NCBI RefSeq assembly: GCF_006228105.1
Contig: NZ_VDHH01000034.1
Strand: one strand, 5' to 3'
Source of the DNA: Chelonobacter sp006228105
Lineage (GTDB): Bacteria; Pseudomonadota; Gammaproteobacteria; Enterobacterales; Pasteurellaceae
Length of the DNA stretch: 64,000 nt
In this document: positions 25,384 through 34,035 of the stretch, piece after piece
Position numbering within the stretch: position 1 is the stretch's first letter
Layout of the letters: the number at the start of each line of letters is the position of its first letter
Notes under the pieces: model-generated
The model's database searches: none
What the model was told of the DNA's origin: nothing
Seen by the model: the letters and a program-made list of their open reading frames with translations, nothing else
Made by a program: the position numbers and the translations under genes

Positions 25384-28034
25384 ATTTTCTCCACACCTGT
25401 GGAGGTGTTTCTGATGCAAGCGTTTTAGCATAACGAGTAGCAATATTTTCTCCACACCTGTGGAGGTGTTTCTAAATTATGACAACCGCACTTGCAACAC
25501 TCACCATTTTCTCCACACCTGTGGAGGTGTTTCTCCATGTTAATCGAATCCGTCAGCTGCACTTCAATTTTCTCCACACCTGTGGAGGTGTTTCTGCTGG
25601 ATCATTGTTAATTGGAAGTGTTGATAAATTTTCTCCACACCTGTGGAGGTGTTTCTTGAGGAGGCAGAGCTGTCAGAAAAATTTGCCGATTTTCTCCACA
25701 CCTGTGGAGGTGTTTCTCAGAATCTCTCTCGGCGTGGAACGAGATGGTTATTTTCTCCACACCTGTGGAGGTGTTTCCGACAATGCCAATGCCACTGCTG
25801 CACGACACTAATTTTCTCCACACCTGTGGAGGTGTTTCTTTGTTATCCCAACGGAAAACAAACCACGTTGTATTTTCTCCACACCTGTGGAGGTGTTTCT
25901 TTATCAGAGGGGATAAATTTTTCTTCGAATGGATTTTCTCCACACCTGTGGAGGTGTTTCCCCTTTGTCTCATTTAGCTAAACCAAAGAAAGAATTTTCT
26001 CCACACCTGTGGAGGTGTTTCTGCCAAAAACAAGCACTTTTAAAAAAATAAAAAATTTTCTCCACACCTGTGGAGGTGTTTCTACCGCAAAAATCGGATC
26101 GTCTGCTCTTATGCGATTTTCTCCACACCTGTGGAGGTGTTTCCAATCCCCTTTTGACCGCAAAAACGCTTAGCACATTTTCTCCACACCTGTGGAGGTG
26201 TTTCTGCGGCAGCACTGCCGTTTCCTGCGAATCTTCCATTTTCTCCACACCTGTGGAGGTGTTTCCTTTGATAGCGCAACTGGTCGGTTCTGCCCCTGAT
26301 TTTCTCCACACCTGTGGAGGTGTTTCCAAACTCTTGCGCCTTGGTGTTGATTTCTTGCAATTTTCTCCACGCCCGTGGAGGTGTTTCCTAGACATCAAAC
26401 AAAAATTGGCGGCGGTGATGATTTTCTCCACGCCCGTGGAGGTGTTTCTGCACCGAAACGCTGTTCAAGCTGCAAGCTGTCATTTTCTCCACGCCCGTGG
26501 AGGTGTTTCTGTGGGTGATTGTAGTGGTAAAAACAAGCGAACATTTTCTCCACGCCCGTGGAGGTGTTTCTTTCCATAAGGCTTTGGCGCTAGTTTAAGG
26601 TGAATTTTCTCCACGCCCGTGGAGGTGTTTCTGTTGCAGCGCCTGCACGGCTATTACACAGACGATTTTCTCCACGCCCGTGGAGGTGTTTCTTTGTCGT
26701 GCCAGCCAGTCGAGGTGCATATGTTATTTTCTCCACGCCCGTGGAGGTGTTTCTTTTGTTGATGACGCTCTTGAATTGTGGGGCGAATTTTCTCCACGCC
26801 CGTGGAGGTGTTTCTTTTTCACTCACCGTGCCGAGCATGTTATTAAAATTTTCTCCACGCCCGTGGAGGTGTTTCCAAGCCAATCGCCTCAAGTTTCTGT
26901 TTGTCATCATTTTCTCCACGCCCGTGGAGGTGTTTCTATCGGCATTTTGGCGTTGATTATTACCGGTGCATTTTCTCCACGCCCGTGGAGGTGTTTCTGA
27001 ACAACTCTTTGAAAAGCTAAGTGTAGTCGAATTTTCTCCACGCCCGTGGAGGTGTTTCTGCACCGTGATGCATTTGATGAACCGCCTGAAGATTTTCTCC
27101 ACGCCCGTGGAGGTGTTTCTATCTTTGATTTCGCCTTTCATCTCGCCCAGTTATTTTCTCCACACACGTGGAGGTGTTTCTATTTGCGGTGTACTCATTC
27201 GGATCATATGCGGATTTTCTCCACACACGTGGAGGTGTTTCTTGCCGTCCATGTACACATTGGCGTTCACAATTATTTTCTCCACGCACGTGGAGGTGTT
27301 TCCCATCACTACCTAAATAAACACTACCTTGTATAATTTTCTCCACGCACGTGGAGGTGTTTCCTGCACCTACAACCAACAACGCACGCTGATGTTATTT
27401 TCTCCACGCACGTGGAGGTGTTTCCGAGGACAAGCTTTTAGAGACGGTCTGGCAGGAATTTTCTCCACACACGTGGAGGTGTTTCTGCAGCGGATATGAC
27501 GGGCGGGCAGCAAAATGCATTTTCTCCACACACGTGGAGGTGTTTCTCACTTTGCAACGCACACCACCGTCGCGAATTGATTTTCTCCACACACGTGGAG
27601 GTGTTTCCGCACCGTTTTAGAGTTGCCAAAGCCGGAGCTGATTTTCTCCACACACGTGGAGGTGTTTCTCCGAGCCGGGTCGATATTGGGATCAACGTTG
27701 AATTTTCTCCACACACGTGGAGGTGTTTCTCCGGTTTTGACAGCTAAAACACTGTCGACTCAATTTTCTCCACGCACGTGGAGGTGTTTCCTCAGCATCA
27801 AATCTATAGATTACTGTGTCATAATTTTCTCCACGCACGTGGAGGTGTTTCCTGCACCTACAACCAACAACGCACGCTGATGTTATTTTCTCCACGCATG
27901 TGGAGGTGTTTCTGACGGGCAGTTTCACAACGGGAATCCGGCAACATTTTCTCCACGCACGTGGAGGTGTTTCTAAGCATCATCAGGCTTAACCGGATCA
28001 TCTATAATTTTCTCCACGCATGTGGAGGTGTTTT
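25384..28034 (+). CRISPR. CRISPR array 2, type I-E, 44 repeats and 43 spacers
   Basis: Same 61-bp period and 29-nt repeat as array 1, but the 4-nt hairpin loop changes in blocks from the leader: repeats 1-16 ACCT, 17-29 GCCC, 30-31 ACAC, 32-34 GCAC, 35-39 ACAC, 40-41 GCAC, 42 GCAT, 43 GCAC, 44 GCAT. The stem and the 8-nt handle do not change. Spacers 33 and 41 are identical. Spacer 2 contains ACCGCACTT. Spacer 29 overlaps spacer 40 of array 1 on the opposite strand over 29 nt, and spacer 38 overlaps spacer 16 of array 1 over 18 nt. Spacers 13 and 39 encode nearly the same peptide with synonymous codons. The last repeat is altered at its 3' end, marking the old end. Confidence 0.98.
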
Positions 28035-28068
28035 TCTCAATTTACAACGCTATGACGGCAAAGGTGAT

Positions 28069-29310
28069 TTATTTATAAATAAAATAAACCCCAACCATTG
28101 CTACTAAATAAACTATTCCGGTCCAAGCCAGATAAGTCAGCCATCCTTTTTGCTGTTTATCTTGGCGTGCGAGGCTGAAGTTGAGCCAGGCAAACACCGG
28201 GGCGGAGACGAAGGAGGCGGTCATGGCGAAGGGGATCATTTTGCCGATGGCGCTGCTGAAGAACTGGATCACGATAAAGGCGGATAAGGTGGTGAAAAAC
28301 ATCGAGTAACGCAGGGTTTTGTCGTGGTAAGTCGGGTTAAAAGTGCGGTTTTCCTTTGCGGATTTTATCGATTGTCGGAGTAAAATAACAGTTTGTTGGT
28401 TGCAGCGGGAATAGCCGTCGACGGCGACGATGGTGGTGCCGTAGATGCAGATAAATGCCACCAGTGCCATAAACCAGCGGGTCCATTCACCGATGCTGAG
28501 GGCGTACATCTCTACGAATTGTCGGATAAATTGTCCGCCGGCGAGGGGGGGAATTGGTTTGCCGTATTGCACCAAGGCGCCGAGCGTCATAAACATCAAG
28601 GCTAATATCATCGTGACGAGGTAACCGCTGTTGAAATCTAGCAGGCGTTTTTGGCGATAGTTTGGGGCGAGACGGTTTTTTTCCATCACCCAGAGTGAGC
28701 TGGCGACGCTAAGTTCCATCGGGGCAGGCATCCAACCCATGAGGGCGATTAAAAACGGAATGGCACTCAGTTGCCAAGCAGAAGGCGCGATGAAATCAGC
28801 GGGGATGCTGTTGCCACTGCTGCGAGTGAAAGCGATTAATAACGCAATCAAGGTGATCAGCGACAGCAGAAACATGATGCTTTTTGATACGCTGTCTAAG
28901 CGCGGATATTGGCGTGAAAATAAAATAGCGAGAAAGCTGAATAACACAATAATATTCAACCAATTAAGTGAAATTTCAATCGGAATCAACATATTCAGCA
29001 ACACAGCTGACAACAATGTGCCGCCCGCCACATTGACCATAGTAGCGAACAGATTGAACAATAGGAAAAGCCAGAGATAACCGTTACCTTTGTCGGCGTA
29101 ACCCTGCAATACGCTTTTATTTTTCAGCGCACTGTAATCAAATGCAAAACGAAAAAAAGGGTATTTCAGTAGATTGACGGCGACGATCAACAGCGCCAAT
29201 TGATAGCCGTAATAGGCGCCAGCCTGTGTTGAGGCGATGATGTGTGAGCCACCGACGCAGGACGAGGCCATAATAATTCCCGGTCCGAATTGTTTGCTGA
29301 ATGATGCCAT
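28069..29310 (-). CDS. Nramp-fold transporter without the metal-binding motifs, last gene of the thi operon
   Basis: A 413-residue inner-membrane protein with about 11 membrane helices. The overall pattern (GPGIIMASSCVGGSHIIAST in helix 1 and GWMPAPMEL at residues 192-200 in helix 6) is that of Nramp relatives. True Nramp metal carriers have DPGN in helix 1 and MPH in helix 6; here these positions read CVGG and MPA, so divalent metal transport is unlikely. It starts 2 bases after the thiE stop (ATG with AAAAGGACAA upstream) and closes an operon governed by a TPP riboswitch. I infer transport of a thiamine-related compound such as a thiazole or pyrimidine precursor. The substrate is not shown by the sequence. 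Confidence 0.75.
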   Translation of the reverse strand: MASFSKQFGPGIIMASSCVGGSHIIASTQAGAYYGYQLALLIVAVNLLKYPFFRFAFDYSALKNKSVLQGYADKGNGYLWLFLLFNLFATMVNVAGGTLLSAVLLNMLIPIEISLNWLNIIVLFSFLAILFSRQYPRLDSVSKSIMFLLSLITLIALLIAFTRSSGNSIPADFIAPSAWQLSAIPFLIALMGWMPAPMELSVASSLWVMEKNRLAPNYRQKRLLDFNSGYLVTMILALMFMTLGALVQYGKPIPPLAGGQFIRQFVEMYALSIGEWTRWFMALVAFICIYGTTIVAVDGYSRCNQQTVILLRQSIKSAKENRTFNPTYHDKTLRYSMFFTTLSAFIVIQFFSSAIGKMIPFAMTASFVSAPVFAWLNFSLARQDKQQKGWLTYLAWTGIVYLVAMVGVYFIYK

Positions 29311-29312
29311 GG

Positions 29313-29972
29313 TTATTGTCCTTTTAATTGTTGTATGCTGTTGGCGATATTTGGGCTTCGGCTGATGGCGGAAATCACCGCCACACCGTCCGCCCCGGCT
29401 TGACGGATGGAAAGTGCGGTTGCGGGGGTGATACCGCCAATGGCGACCAACGGTTTTGCAATACCTTGTTGGCGAATCTGTTGTAATAATTTCAACCCGA
29501 CGGCTGCCTTGGCATCGGCTTTCGATTGGGTCGGGAAAATAGGTCCGACGCCGAAATAACCCACTGCCTGCAATGCGGCATTCGCTATCGCTTGCGGCAG
29601 GGTATTCACCGATAAACCCAGTAATAATTTGCCTTGGCATTGTTCGATCACCTGTGCAATCGGACGATCATCCTGCCCGACATGCACACCATCTGCTTGC
29701 ACGGCTAAAGCCAGATCCACATTATCGTTGATAAAAAACGGCACATGATACTGACAGCAAAGATCGCGGCATTTTTGCGCTAATTGAACAATTTTTTGCG
29801 GATCTTGTAAGGCATTTTTGCCTTTTTCCCGAAATTGAAAACAGCTGATACCGCACTTTAAGGCTGTTTGCAACAGCGACAACAACGCTGGCTCAGGCGG
29901 CAGTTCGAGATGTTGGCAATCTTGGGTGCCGGCAATAAAATAAACCGTGAGCATTTTTCTAATATCCTGCAT
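29313..29972 (-). CDS. thiE: Thiamine-phosphate synthase
   Basis: A 219-residue TIM-barrel enzyme that joins HMP pyrophosphate and thiazole phosphate to thiamine phosphate. Motifs seen: FQFREKGK (near residue 45), FINDNVDLALAVQADGVHVGQDD (about 80-103), GVGPIFPTQSK (near 140) and VAIGGI (near 173). The start codon directly follows the thiD stop; an internal ATG at 29954 would give a more usual N-terminus. Confidence 0.95.
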   Translation of the reverse strand: MQDIRKMLTVYFIAGTQDCQHLELPPEPALLSLLQTALKCGISCFQFREKGKNALQDPQKIVQLAQKCRDLCCQYHVPFFINDNVDLALAVQADGVHVGQDDRPIAQVIEQCQGKLLLGLSVNTLPQAIANAALQAVGYFGVGPIFPTQSKADAKAAVGLKLLQQIRQQGIAKPLVAIGGITPATALSIRQAGADGVAVISAISRSPNIANSIQQLKGQ

Positions 29973-30800
29973 TTAATAAACTCCGGAGCGGGGCAGAGAG
30001 GAAAATGCCCAGTGGTTGGTGGGGCCATGTCCATGGCCGATATTTAACGGTTGGCTGATGGCGGCGGTGATAAACTGTTTTGCCAAACGAATTGCGATCA
30101 CCGTATTTTGCCCTTTGGCAAGCTCGGCGGTGATGCAGGCGGAAAAGGTGCAGCCGGTGCCGTGGGTGTGTTGGGTCGGATAGCGCGGACTGACCAGCGT
30201 GAAATGCTGCTCCGGTGTGAACACCCAGTCTTGGCAAACCGCACTTTGTGAGTTGTTACTGTGTCCGCCTTTGATCACCACGGTTTTAGCACCAAGTTGT
30301 TGCAACGTGCGGGCGGCTTGCTCGGCACTGCGGCCATCGATAATCTTAATACCGGTCAAGGCTTCGGCTTCCGGCAAATTGGGCGTGATAATGTCGGCAA
30401 GCGGCAGCAAATGTTGTTTCAGGGCAGCAACCGCACTTTGTTGCAGCAGCGGTGCGCCACCTTTGGCGACCATCACCGGATCCAACACCATTTGTCCGAA
30501 TTTGTAACGTTGCAAGGCAGCGGCAACACACTCAATGATTTCTGCCGAACCTAGCATGCCCAATTTAAAAGCACAGATATCAAAATCTTCGGCGACGGCT
30601 TTCAGTTGTGCCTGGATAGTCTCCGGTGGTATCGGGTGGATGTCGAAGACGCCGAGGGTATTTTGTGCGGTGACCGCCGTGATGGCGCTGGTGCCGAATA
30701 CGCCACGCATCTGAAAGGTTTTTAGATCCGCCTGAATTCCTGCGCCACCGCCGCTGTCCGATCCGGCAATGGTTAAGGCTTGTGCAATTTTAGTCATCAT
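29973..30800 (-). CDS. thiD: HMP/HMP-phosphate kinase
   Basis: A ribokinase-fold enzyme of about 275 residues that phosphorylates hydroxymethylpyrimidine twice. The N-terminal ALTIAGSDSGGGAGIQADLK and the C-terminal THGTGCTFSACITAEL (anion hole and catalytic aspartate region, here with Cys in place of the usual Asp context) are characteristic of ThiD. The gene overlaps the end of thiM by 11 bases; two adjacent ATGs (30800, 30797) could serve as start. Confidence 0.94.
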   Translation of the reverse strand: MMTKIAQALTIAGSDSGGGAGIQADLKTFQMRGVFGTSAITAVTAQNTLGVFDIHPIPPETIQAQLKAVAEDFDICAFKLGMLGSAEIIECVAAALQRYKFGQMVLDPVMVAKGGAPLLQQSAVAALKQHLLPLADIITPNLPEAEALTGIKIIDGRSAEQAARTLQQLGAKTVVIKGGHSNNSQSAVCQDWVFTPEQHFTLVSPRYPTQHTHGTGCTFSACITAELAKGQNTVIAIRLAKQFITAAISQPLNIGHGHGPTNHWAFSSLPRSGVY

Positions 30801-31590
30801 CAATCCTCGCCAGTTGCTGCACTTGCGTGCTATCCAATGTTGCTAATTTATCCAAAAGTGCGGTATAAAATTGTCCGTATTGCTGCGGTTGCAGATTTTT
30901 TGCCGCCAGTTCGCCGGCAATAGTATACGCCGTTGCCGCTTCAACCAATGCCGGAAAATCATGCTGTTGCGCCACTGCTAAAAATGCACCACAAACCGCA
31001 CTTAATAGACAGCCTGAGCCGGTAATGTGCGGGAATAACGGCGTCCCATTTTGAATATGCGCCAGTTGTTTGCCATCACTAATTACGTCAACCGCACCGC
31101 TGATCACGGCGGTGCAGCGATGTTGCTGTGCAATTTTTTTAGCGACATGGTCTAAATCAGCATCCCCTTGTCCGACATCAACGCCCTTGGTTTGCCAATT
31201 GACGTTGGCAAGGTACGCCATTTCGCCGGCATTGCCGCGAATTGCACTGAATTGGATTTCTTGCAGCAGTTGTGCCACCGTTTGTTGGCGGAAGCGGGTT
31301 GCGCCGACGCCGACCGGATCCAACACCACCGGAATGCCATGACGGTTCGCCGCTTTGCCGGCAATCAACATGGCTTTCACTTGTTCGGCGGTCAGCGTGC
31401 CGATATTTATCACCAACGCCTGGCAAATCGCCGGCAGTTCGTCCATCTCCTCGACCGCACTTGACATAATCGGCGAGGCGCCGAGCGCCAGCAAACCGTT
31501 GGCGACATAATTGGCGACCACGATGTTGGTGATATTGTGGATCAACGGGTTACGTTGGCGTAGCTGGCTGAGATAATCGGTTTTTAACAT
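30790..31590 (-). CDS. thiM: Hydroxyethylthiazole kinase
   Basis: A 266-residue ribokinase-like kinase that phosphorylates 4-methyl-5-hydroxyethylthiazole for salvage. Family motifs include PLIHNITNIVVANYVANGLL (residues 15-34), VVLDPVGVGATRFR (near 115) and HITGSGCLLSAVCGAFLA (near 192). It lies 2 bases after thiY. With thiD and thiE it completes salvage from pyrimidine and thiazole. Confidence 0.95.
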   Translation of the reverse strand: MLKTDYLSQLRQRNPLIHNITNIVVANYVANGLLALGASPIMSSAVEEMDELPAICQALVINIGTLTAEQVKAMLIAGKAANRHGIPVVLDPVGVGATRFRQQTVAQLLQEIQFSAIRGNAGEMAYLANVNWQTKGVDVGQGDADLDHVAKKIAQQHRCTAVISGAVDVISDGKQLAHIQNGTPLFPHITGSGCLLSAVCGAFLAVAQQHDFPALVEAATAYTIAGELAAKNLQPQQYGQFYTALLDKLATLDSTQVQQLARIDDD

Positions 31591-31592
31591 AA

Positions 31593-32540
31593 TCAATCCT
31601 TCAGTTGTATGGTGTAATCGGTGAGCGGCGGCACTGTTTTGATCAAGCCCTGCTGCTGCATAAATTCCGCCATGTGTTGATAGCGGTTTTCATCAAGGGC
31701 GCGTGGGCGCAAGGTTAAACGTGGTAGGGTGTCACGCCAGGCAAGGCGGTTCAGTTCGTTGTCTAGCTCATTCGGTTTATAACTGACGAAATCCTGCCAG
31801 GCTTGATCGGGGTGGTTGATCAAATAGATCGTCGCTTGCTCAAGTGCGGTTAGAAAGGCATGTAATTTTTTGTCGGTCAGGTTGTTTTTATTGGCAACTA
31901 AAATCAGTTCGTCATAAGCCGGTACGCCGTGTTCTTCCGGGTAAAATGCGCGTCCCGGCTGCTGTTCAAGTGCCATTTGATTCAATTCAAAATTACGGAA
32001 AGCGCCGATCACGGCGTCCACTTGTCCGCTGATTAATGACGGTGACAGCGACCAGTTGACGTTCACCATTTCCACATCTTTTTCGCTCAAGTCATATTTT
32101 GCCAACATTGCTTGCAGCAGGCTGGTTTCAAAACCACTGACCGAATAGCCGATTTTTTTGCCTTTTAGATCCGCCAGACTTTCAATACCGCTGTTTTGCA
32201 GCACCACCACGCTGTTTAACGGGGTGGACACCAGCGTGCCGATACGTACTAACGGCAGCCCCTCCGCCACTTGCATTTGCAGTTGCGGCTGATAATCCAC
32301 CGCAATATCGGCTTTGCCCGCGGCAACCAGTTTGGGCGGCATTGACGGATCCGCCGGTTCAACGATCTCCACCGCTAAATCGTGGGCGGCGAAAAAGCCT
32401 TTTTGTTGTGCCACGATCAAGGCGGCGTGATCCGGATTGACAAACCAGTCTAGCAGTAGTGTCACTTTTTGTTTGGCTTGTAACGGCAGATGGATCAGCA
32501 AAAGAGCGGTCAAGAGGGCGAGCAGTTTTCTGTTTTTCAT
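31593..32540 (-). CDS. thiY: HMP-type pyrimidine substrate-binding protein ThiY-like
   Basis: A 315-residue periplasmic binding protein of the NMT1/THI5-like family with a cleavable signal peptide ending near residue 22 (PLQAKQ). It begins its mature part with VTLLLDWFVNPDHAALIVAQQKGFF, typical of ThiY, which binds formylaminopyrimidine or HMP. It works with the ThiX-like permease and ThiZ-like ATPase encoded upstream, with tenA between them. Confidence 0.88.
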   Translation of the reverse strand: MKNRKLLALLTALLLIHLPLQAKQKVTLLLDWFVNPDHAALIVAQQKGFFAAHDLAVEIVEPADPSMPPKLVAAGKADIAVDYQPQLQMQVAEGLPLVRIGTLVSTPLNSVVVLQNSGIESLADLKGKKIGYSVSGFETSLLQAMLAKYDLSEKDVEMVNVNWSLSPSLISGQVDAVIGAFRNFELNQMALEQQPGRAFYPEEHGVPAYDELILVANKNNLTDKKLHAFLTALEQATIYLINHPDQAWQDFVSYKPNELDNELNRLAWRDTLPRLTLRPRALDENRYQHMAEFMQQQGLIKTVPPLTDYTIQLKD

Positions 32541-32560
32541 GTTTATCTCCTGTAAATGAT

Positions 32561-32579
32561 TAAGGTCTGTTGATCTTTG
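32561..32579 (-). repeat. Dispersed intergenic motif, copy 3
   Basis: On the minus strand this reads CAAAGATCAACAGACCTTA and lies in the 61-bp gap between tenA and thiY. It is almost identical to copies at 1-17 and 7991-8009. Confidence 0.4.
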
Positions 32580-32601
32580 TTTATAATTTGAGCTATAGAC
32601 G

Positions 32602-33255
32602 CTAGCTTAAATCCAATCCCATTTGCCAAAAGGCAACTTCCATACGGGTGGCGGTGTTGAAGATGGTCTGCACTTTTGCCCGTTGTTTCGCTGTCAGTTC
32701 GTGGCAAAGTTGATTTAAAAAATCGGTTAGTTCGGCAGCGGCAAGTTGAAAATCGTCACTGGCGTAGGTGTCGATCCAATCTTGATACGGATTGCCGGGT
32801 GGGCTGAGCTGGCGTTCGACAATATGGCGGGCGATCTGGGCATAACCAAGGGCGCAAGGCGCAATCGCAGCGTAGAGATCCGCCAGACTGCCGTTGATGC
32901 CGCAGTCCAACACATAACGGGTGTAGGCGACACAGGCGGCAGATTCGGGTGTTTGCAGCAGTTCTGTTTCGGCTATTCCCCAGTGTCGGCAGAACTTAAC
33001 GTGCAGTTTGCTCTCTTGCAAAATGGTTTGAATGGCATGGTGTGCCTGTTCCATTTGGGCAAAATTTTCGGCTTTGAACAGCGCCAATGCCAAAGCACGG
33101 TTATAGTGAAACAGATAGAGATAATCCTGTTTTAAATAGTGCTGAAAACAGCGTTTATTCAGCGTACCGTCGGCAAGGCGCCGCACAAAATCATGTTCGA
33201 TATAGGCCCGCCAGTGCGGCTCGGCATGTTGTATCAGTTGTTGAACGGTAGACAT
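32602..33255 (-). CDS. tenA: Aminopyrimidine aminohydrolase / thiaminase II
   Basis: A 217-residue all-helical protein of the TenA family that converts aminomethyl-aminopyrimidine (from degraded thiamine) to HMP. The YTRYVLDCG segment and the catalytic cysteine region AIAPCALGYAQIA (near residue 137) are present. The neighbouring ThiXYZ-like transporter supplies the formylated precursor, so this gene fits base-degraded thiamine salvage. Confidence 0.93.
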   Translation of the reverse strand: MSTVQQLIQHAEPHWRAYIEHDFVRRLADGTLNKRCFQHYLKQDYLYLFHYNRALALALFKAENFAQMEQAHHAIQTILQESKLHVKFCRHWGIAETELLQTPESAACVAYTRYVLDCGINGSLADLYAAIAPCALGYAQIARHIVERQLSPPGNPYQDWIDTYASDDFQLAAAELTDFLNQLCHELTAKQRAKVQTIFNTATRMEVAFWQMGLDLS

Positions 33256-33279
33256 CTTTTTTCCTTTTGGGTTAATGGG

Positions 33280-34035
33280 TTAACGAAGATGGGCAGCCCA
33301 CGGAATCAAGCGGCGCAAGGTATGATCCAGTAAGAAATAGAGCGATAGGGCGATGATCAGTAAGACAAACAGCGCCGAAAACATCAGATCAACCTGCATG
33401 CGTGCATTGGCTTGCAGCATCAAATAGCCTAAGCCTTGTGATGAGCCGACCCATTCCCCGACCACCGCACCGATCGGCGCAACCGAGGCGGCAATGCGCA
33501 AACCGGATGCCAATGACGGCAATGCCGCAGGCAACCGCACTTTAAACAGCAATGTGGCAGGTGTAAGCTGCATTGAACGTGCCAAATCCAGCCAAGCGTG
33601 CGGAGTGTTGCGTAAGCCGTCGTAACAGGCGGTGGTGACCGGAAAATAGATAATCAGCACCGTCATCACGATTTTGGACGCCATGCCATAGCCGAACCAC
33701 AGCACCAACAGCGGCGCAATCGCAAAAACCGGAATCGCCTGTGAAATCACAAGTAACGGCATTAAAAAAGCGGAAACCGGTGCAGAAAATGCCAATAACA
33801 GTGCCGAACCCAAACCGAGCAGAAAACCCAGCGTCAGCCCGAGTACGATTTCGAGTAATGTGATTTGGGCGTGCTGCCATAACAGCGCATGCTGTTTTAA
33901 CAGTTGTTGCCACACCGACTCTGGCGACGGCAGCATATAGTGCGGCAGCGCCAACAAGCTGACCGCACTTTGCCATAACAGCAGTAAAAGTGCGGTCAGC
34001 ATCATGATCTTAGCGAGCCGTTTAAACCAATTCAT
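33280..34035 (-). CDS. thiX: ABC transporter permease for thiamine precursor (ThiX-like)
   Basis: A 251-residue permease with five to six membrane helices and the binding-protein-dependent EAA loop (near residue 148-180, DGLRNTPHAWLDLARSM). It belongs to the SsuC/TauC/ThiX group. Its start overlaps the ATPase gene by 14 bases. Specificity for pyrimidine precursors is inferred from thiY, tenA and the riboswitch. Confidence 0.85.
   Translation of the reverse strand: MNWFKRLAKIMMLTALLLLLWQSAVSLLALPHYMLPSPESVWQQLLKQHALLWQHAQITLLEIVLGLTLGFLLGLGSALLLAFSAPVSAFLMPLLVISQAIPVFAIAPLLVLWFGYGMASKIVMTVLIIYFPVTTACYDGLRNTPHAWLDLARSMQLTPATLLFKVRLPAALPSLASGLRIAASVAPIGAVVGEWVGSSQGLGYLMLQANARMQVDLMFSALFVLLIIALSLYFLLDHTLRRLIPWAAHLR

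Noticed and set aside
25479..27928. Similar repetitive frames over array 2
   Set aside because: Same reason: repeat-derived frames within the CRISPR array.
29313..29640. N-terminal extension of the Nramp-fold protein into thiE
   Set aside because: The extra 110 residues are arginine-rich out-of-frame thiE sequence; the ATG at 29310 with a good ribosome binding site gives the conserved helix 1 start.
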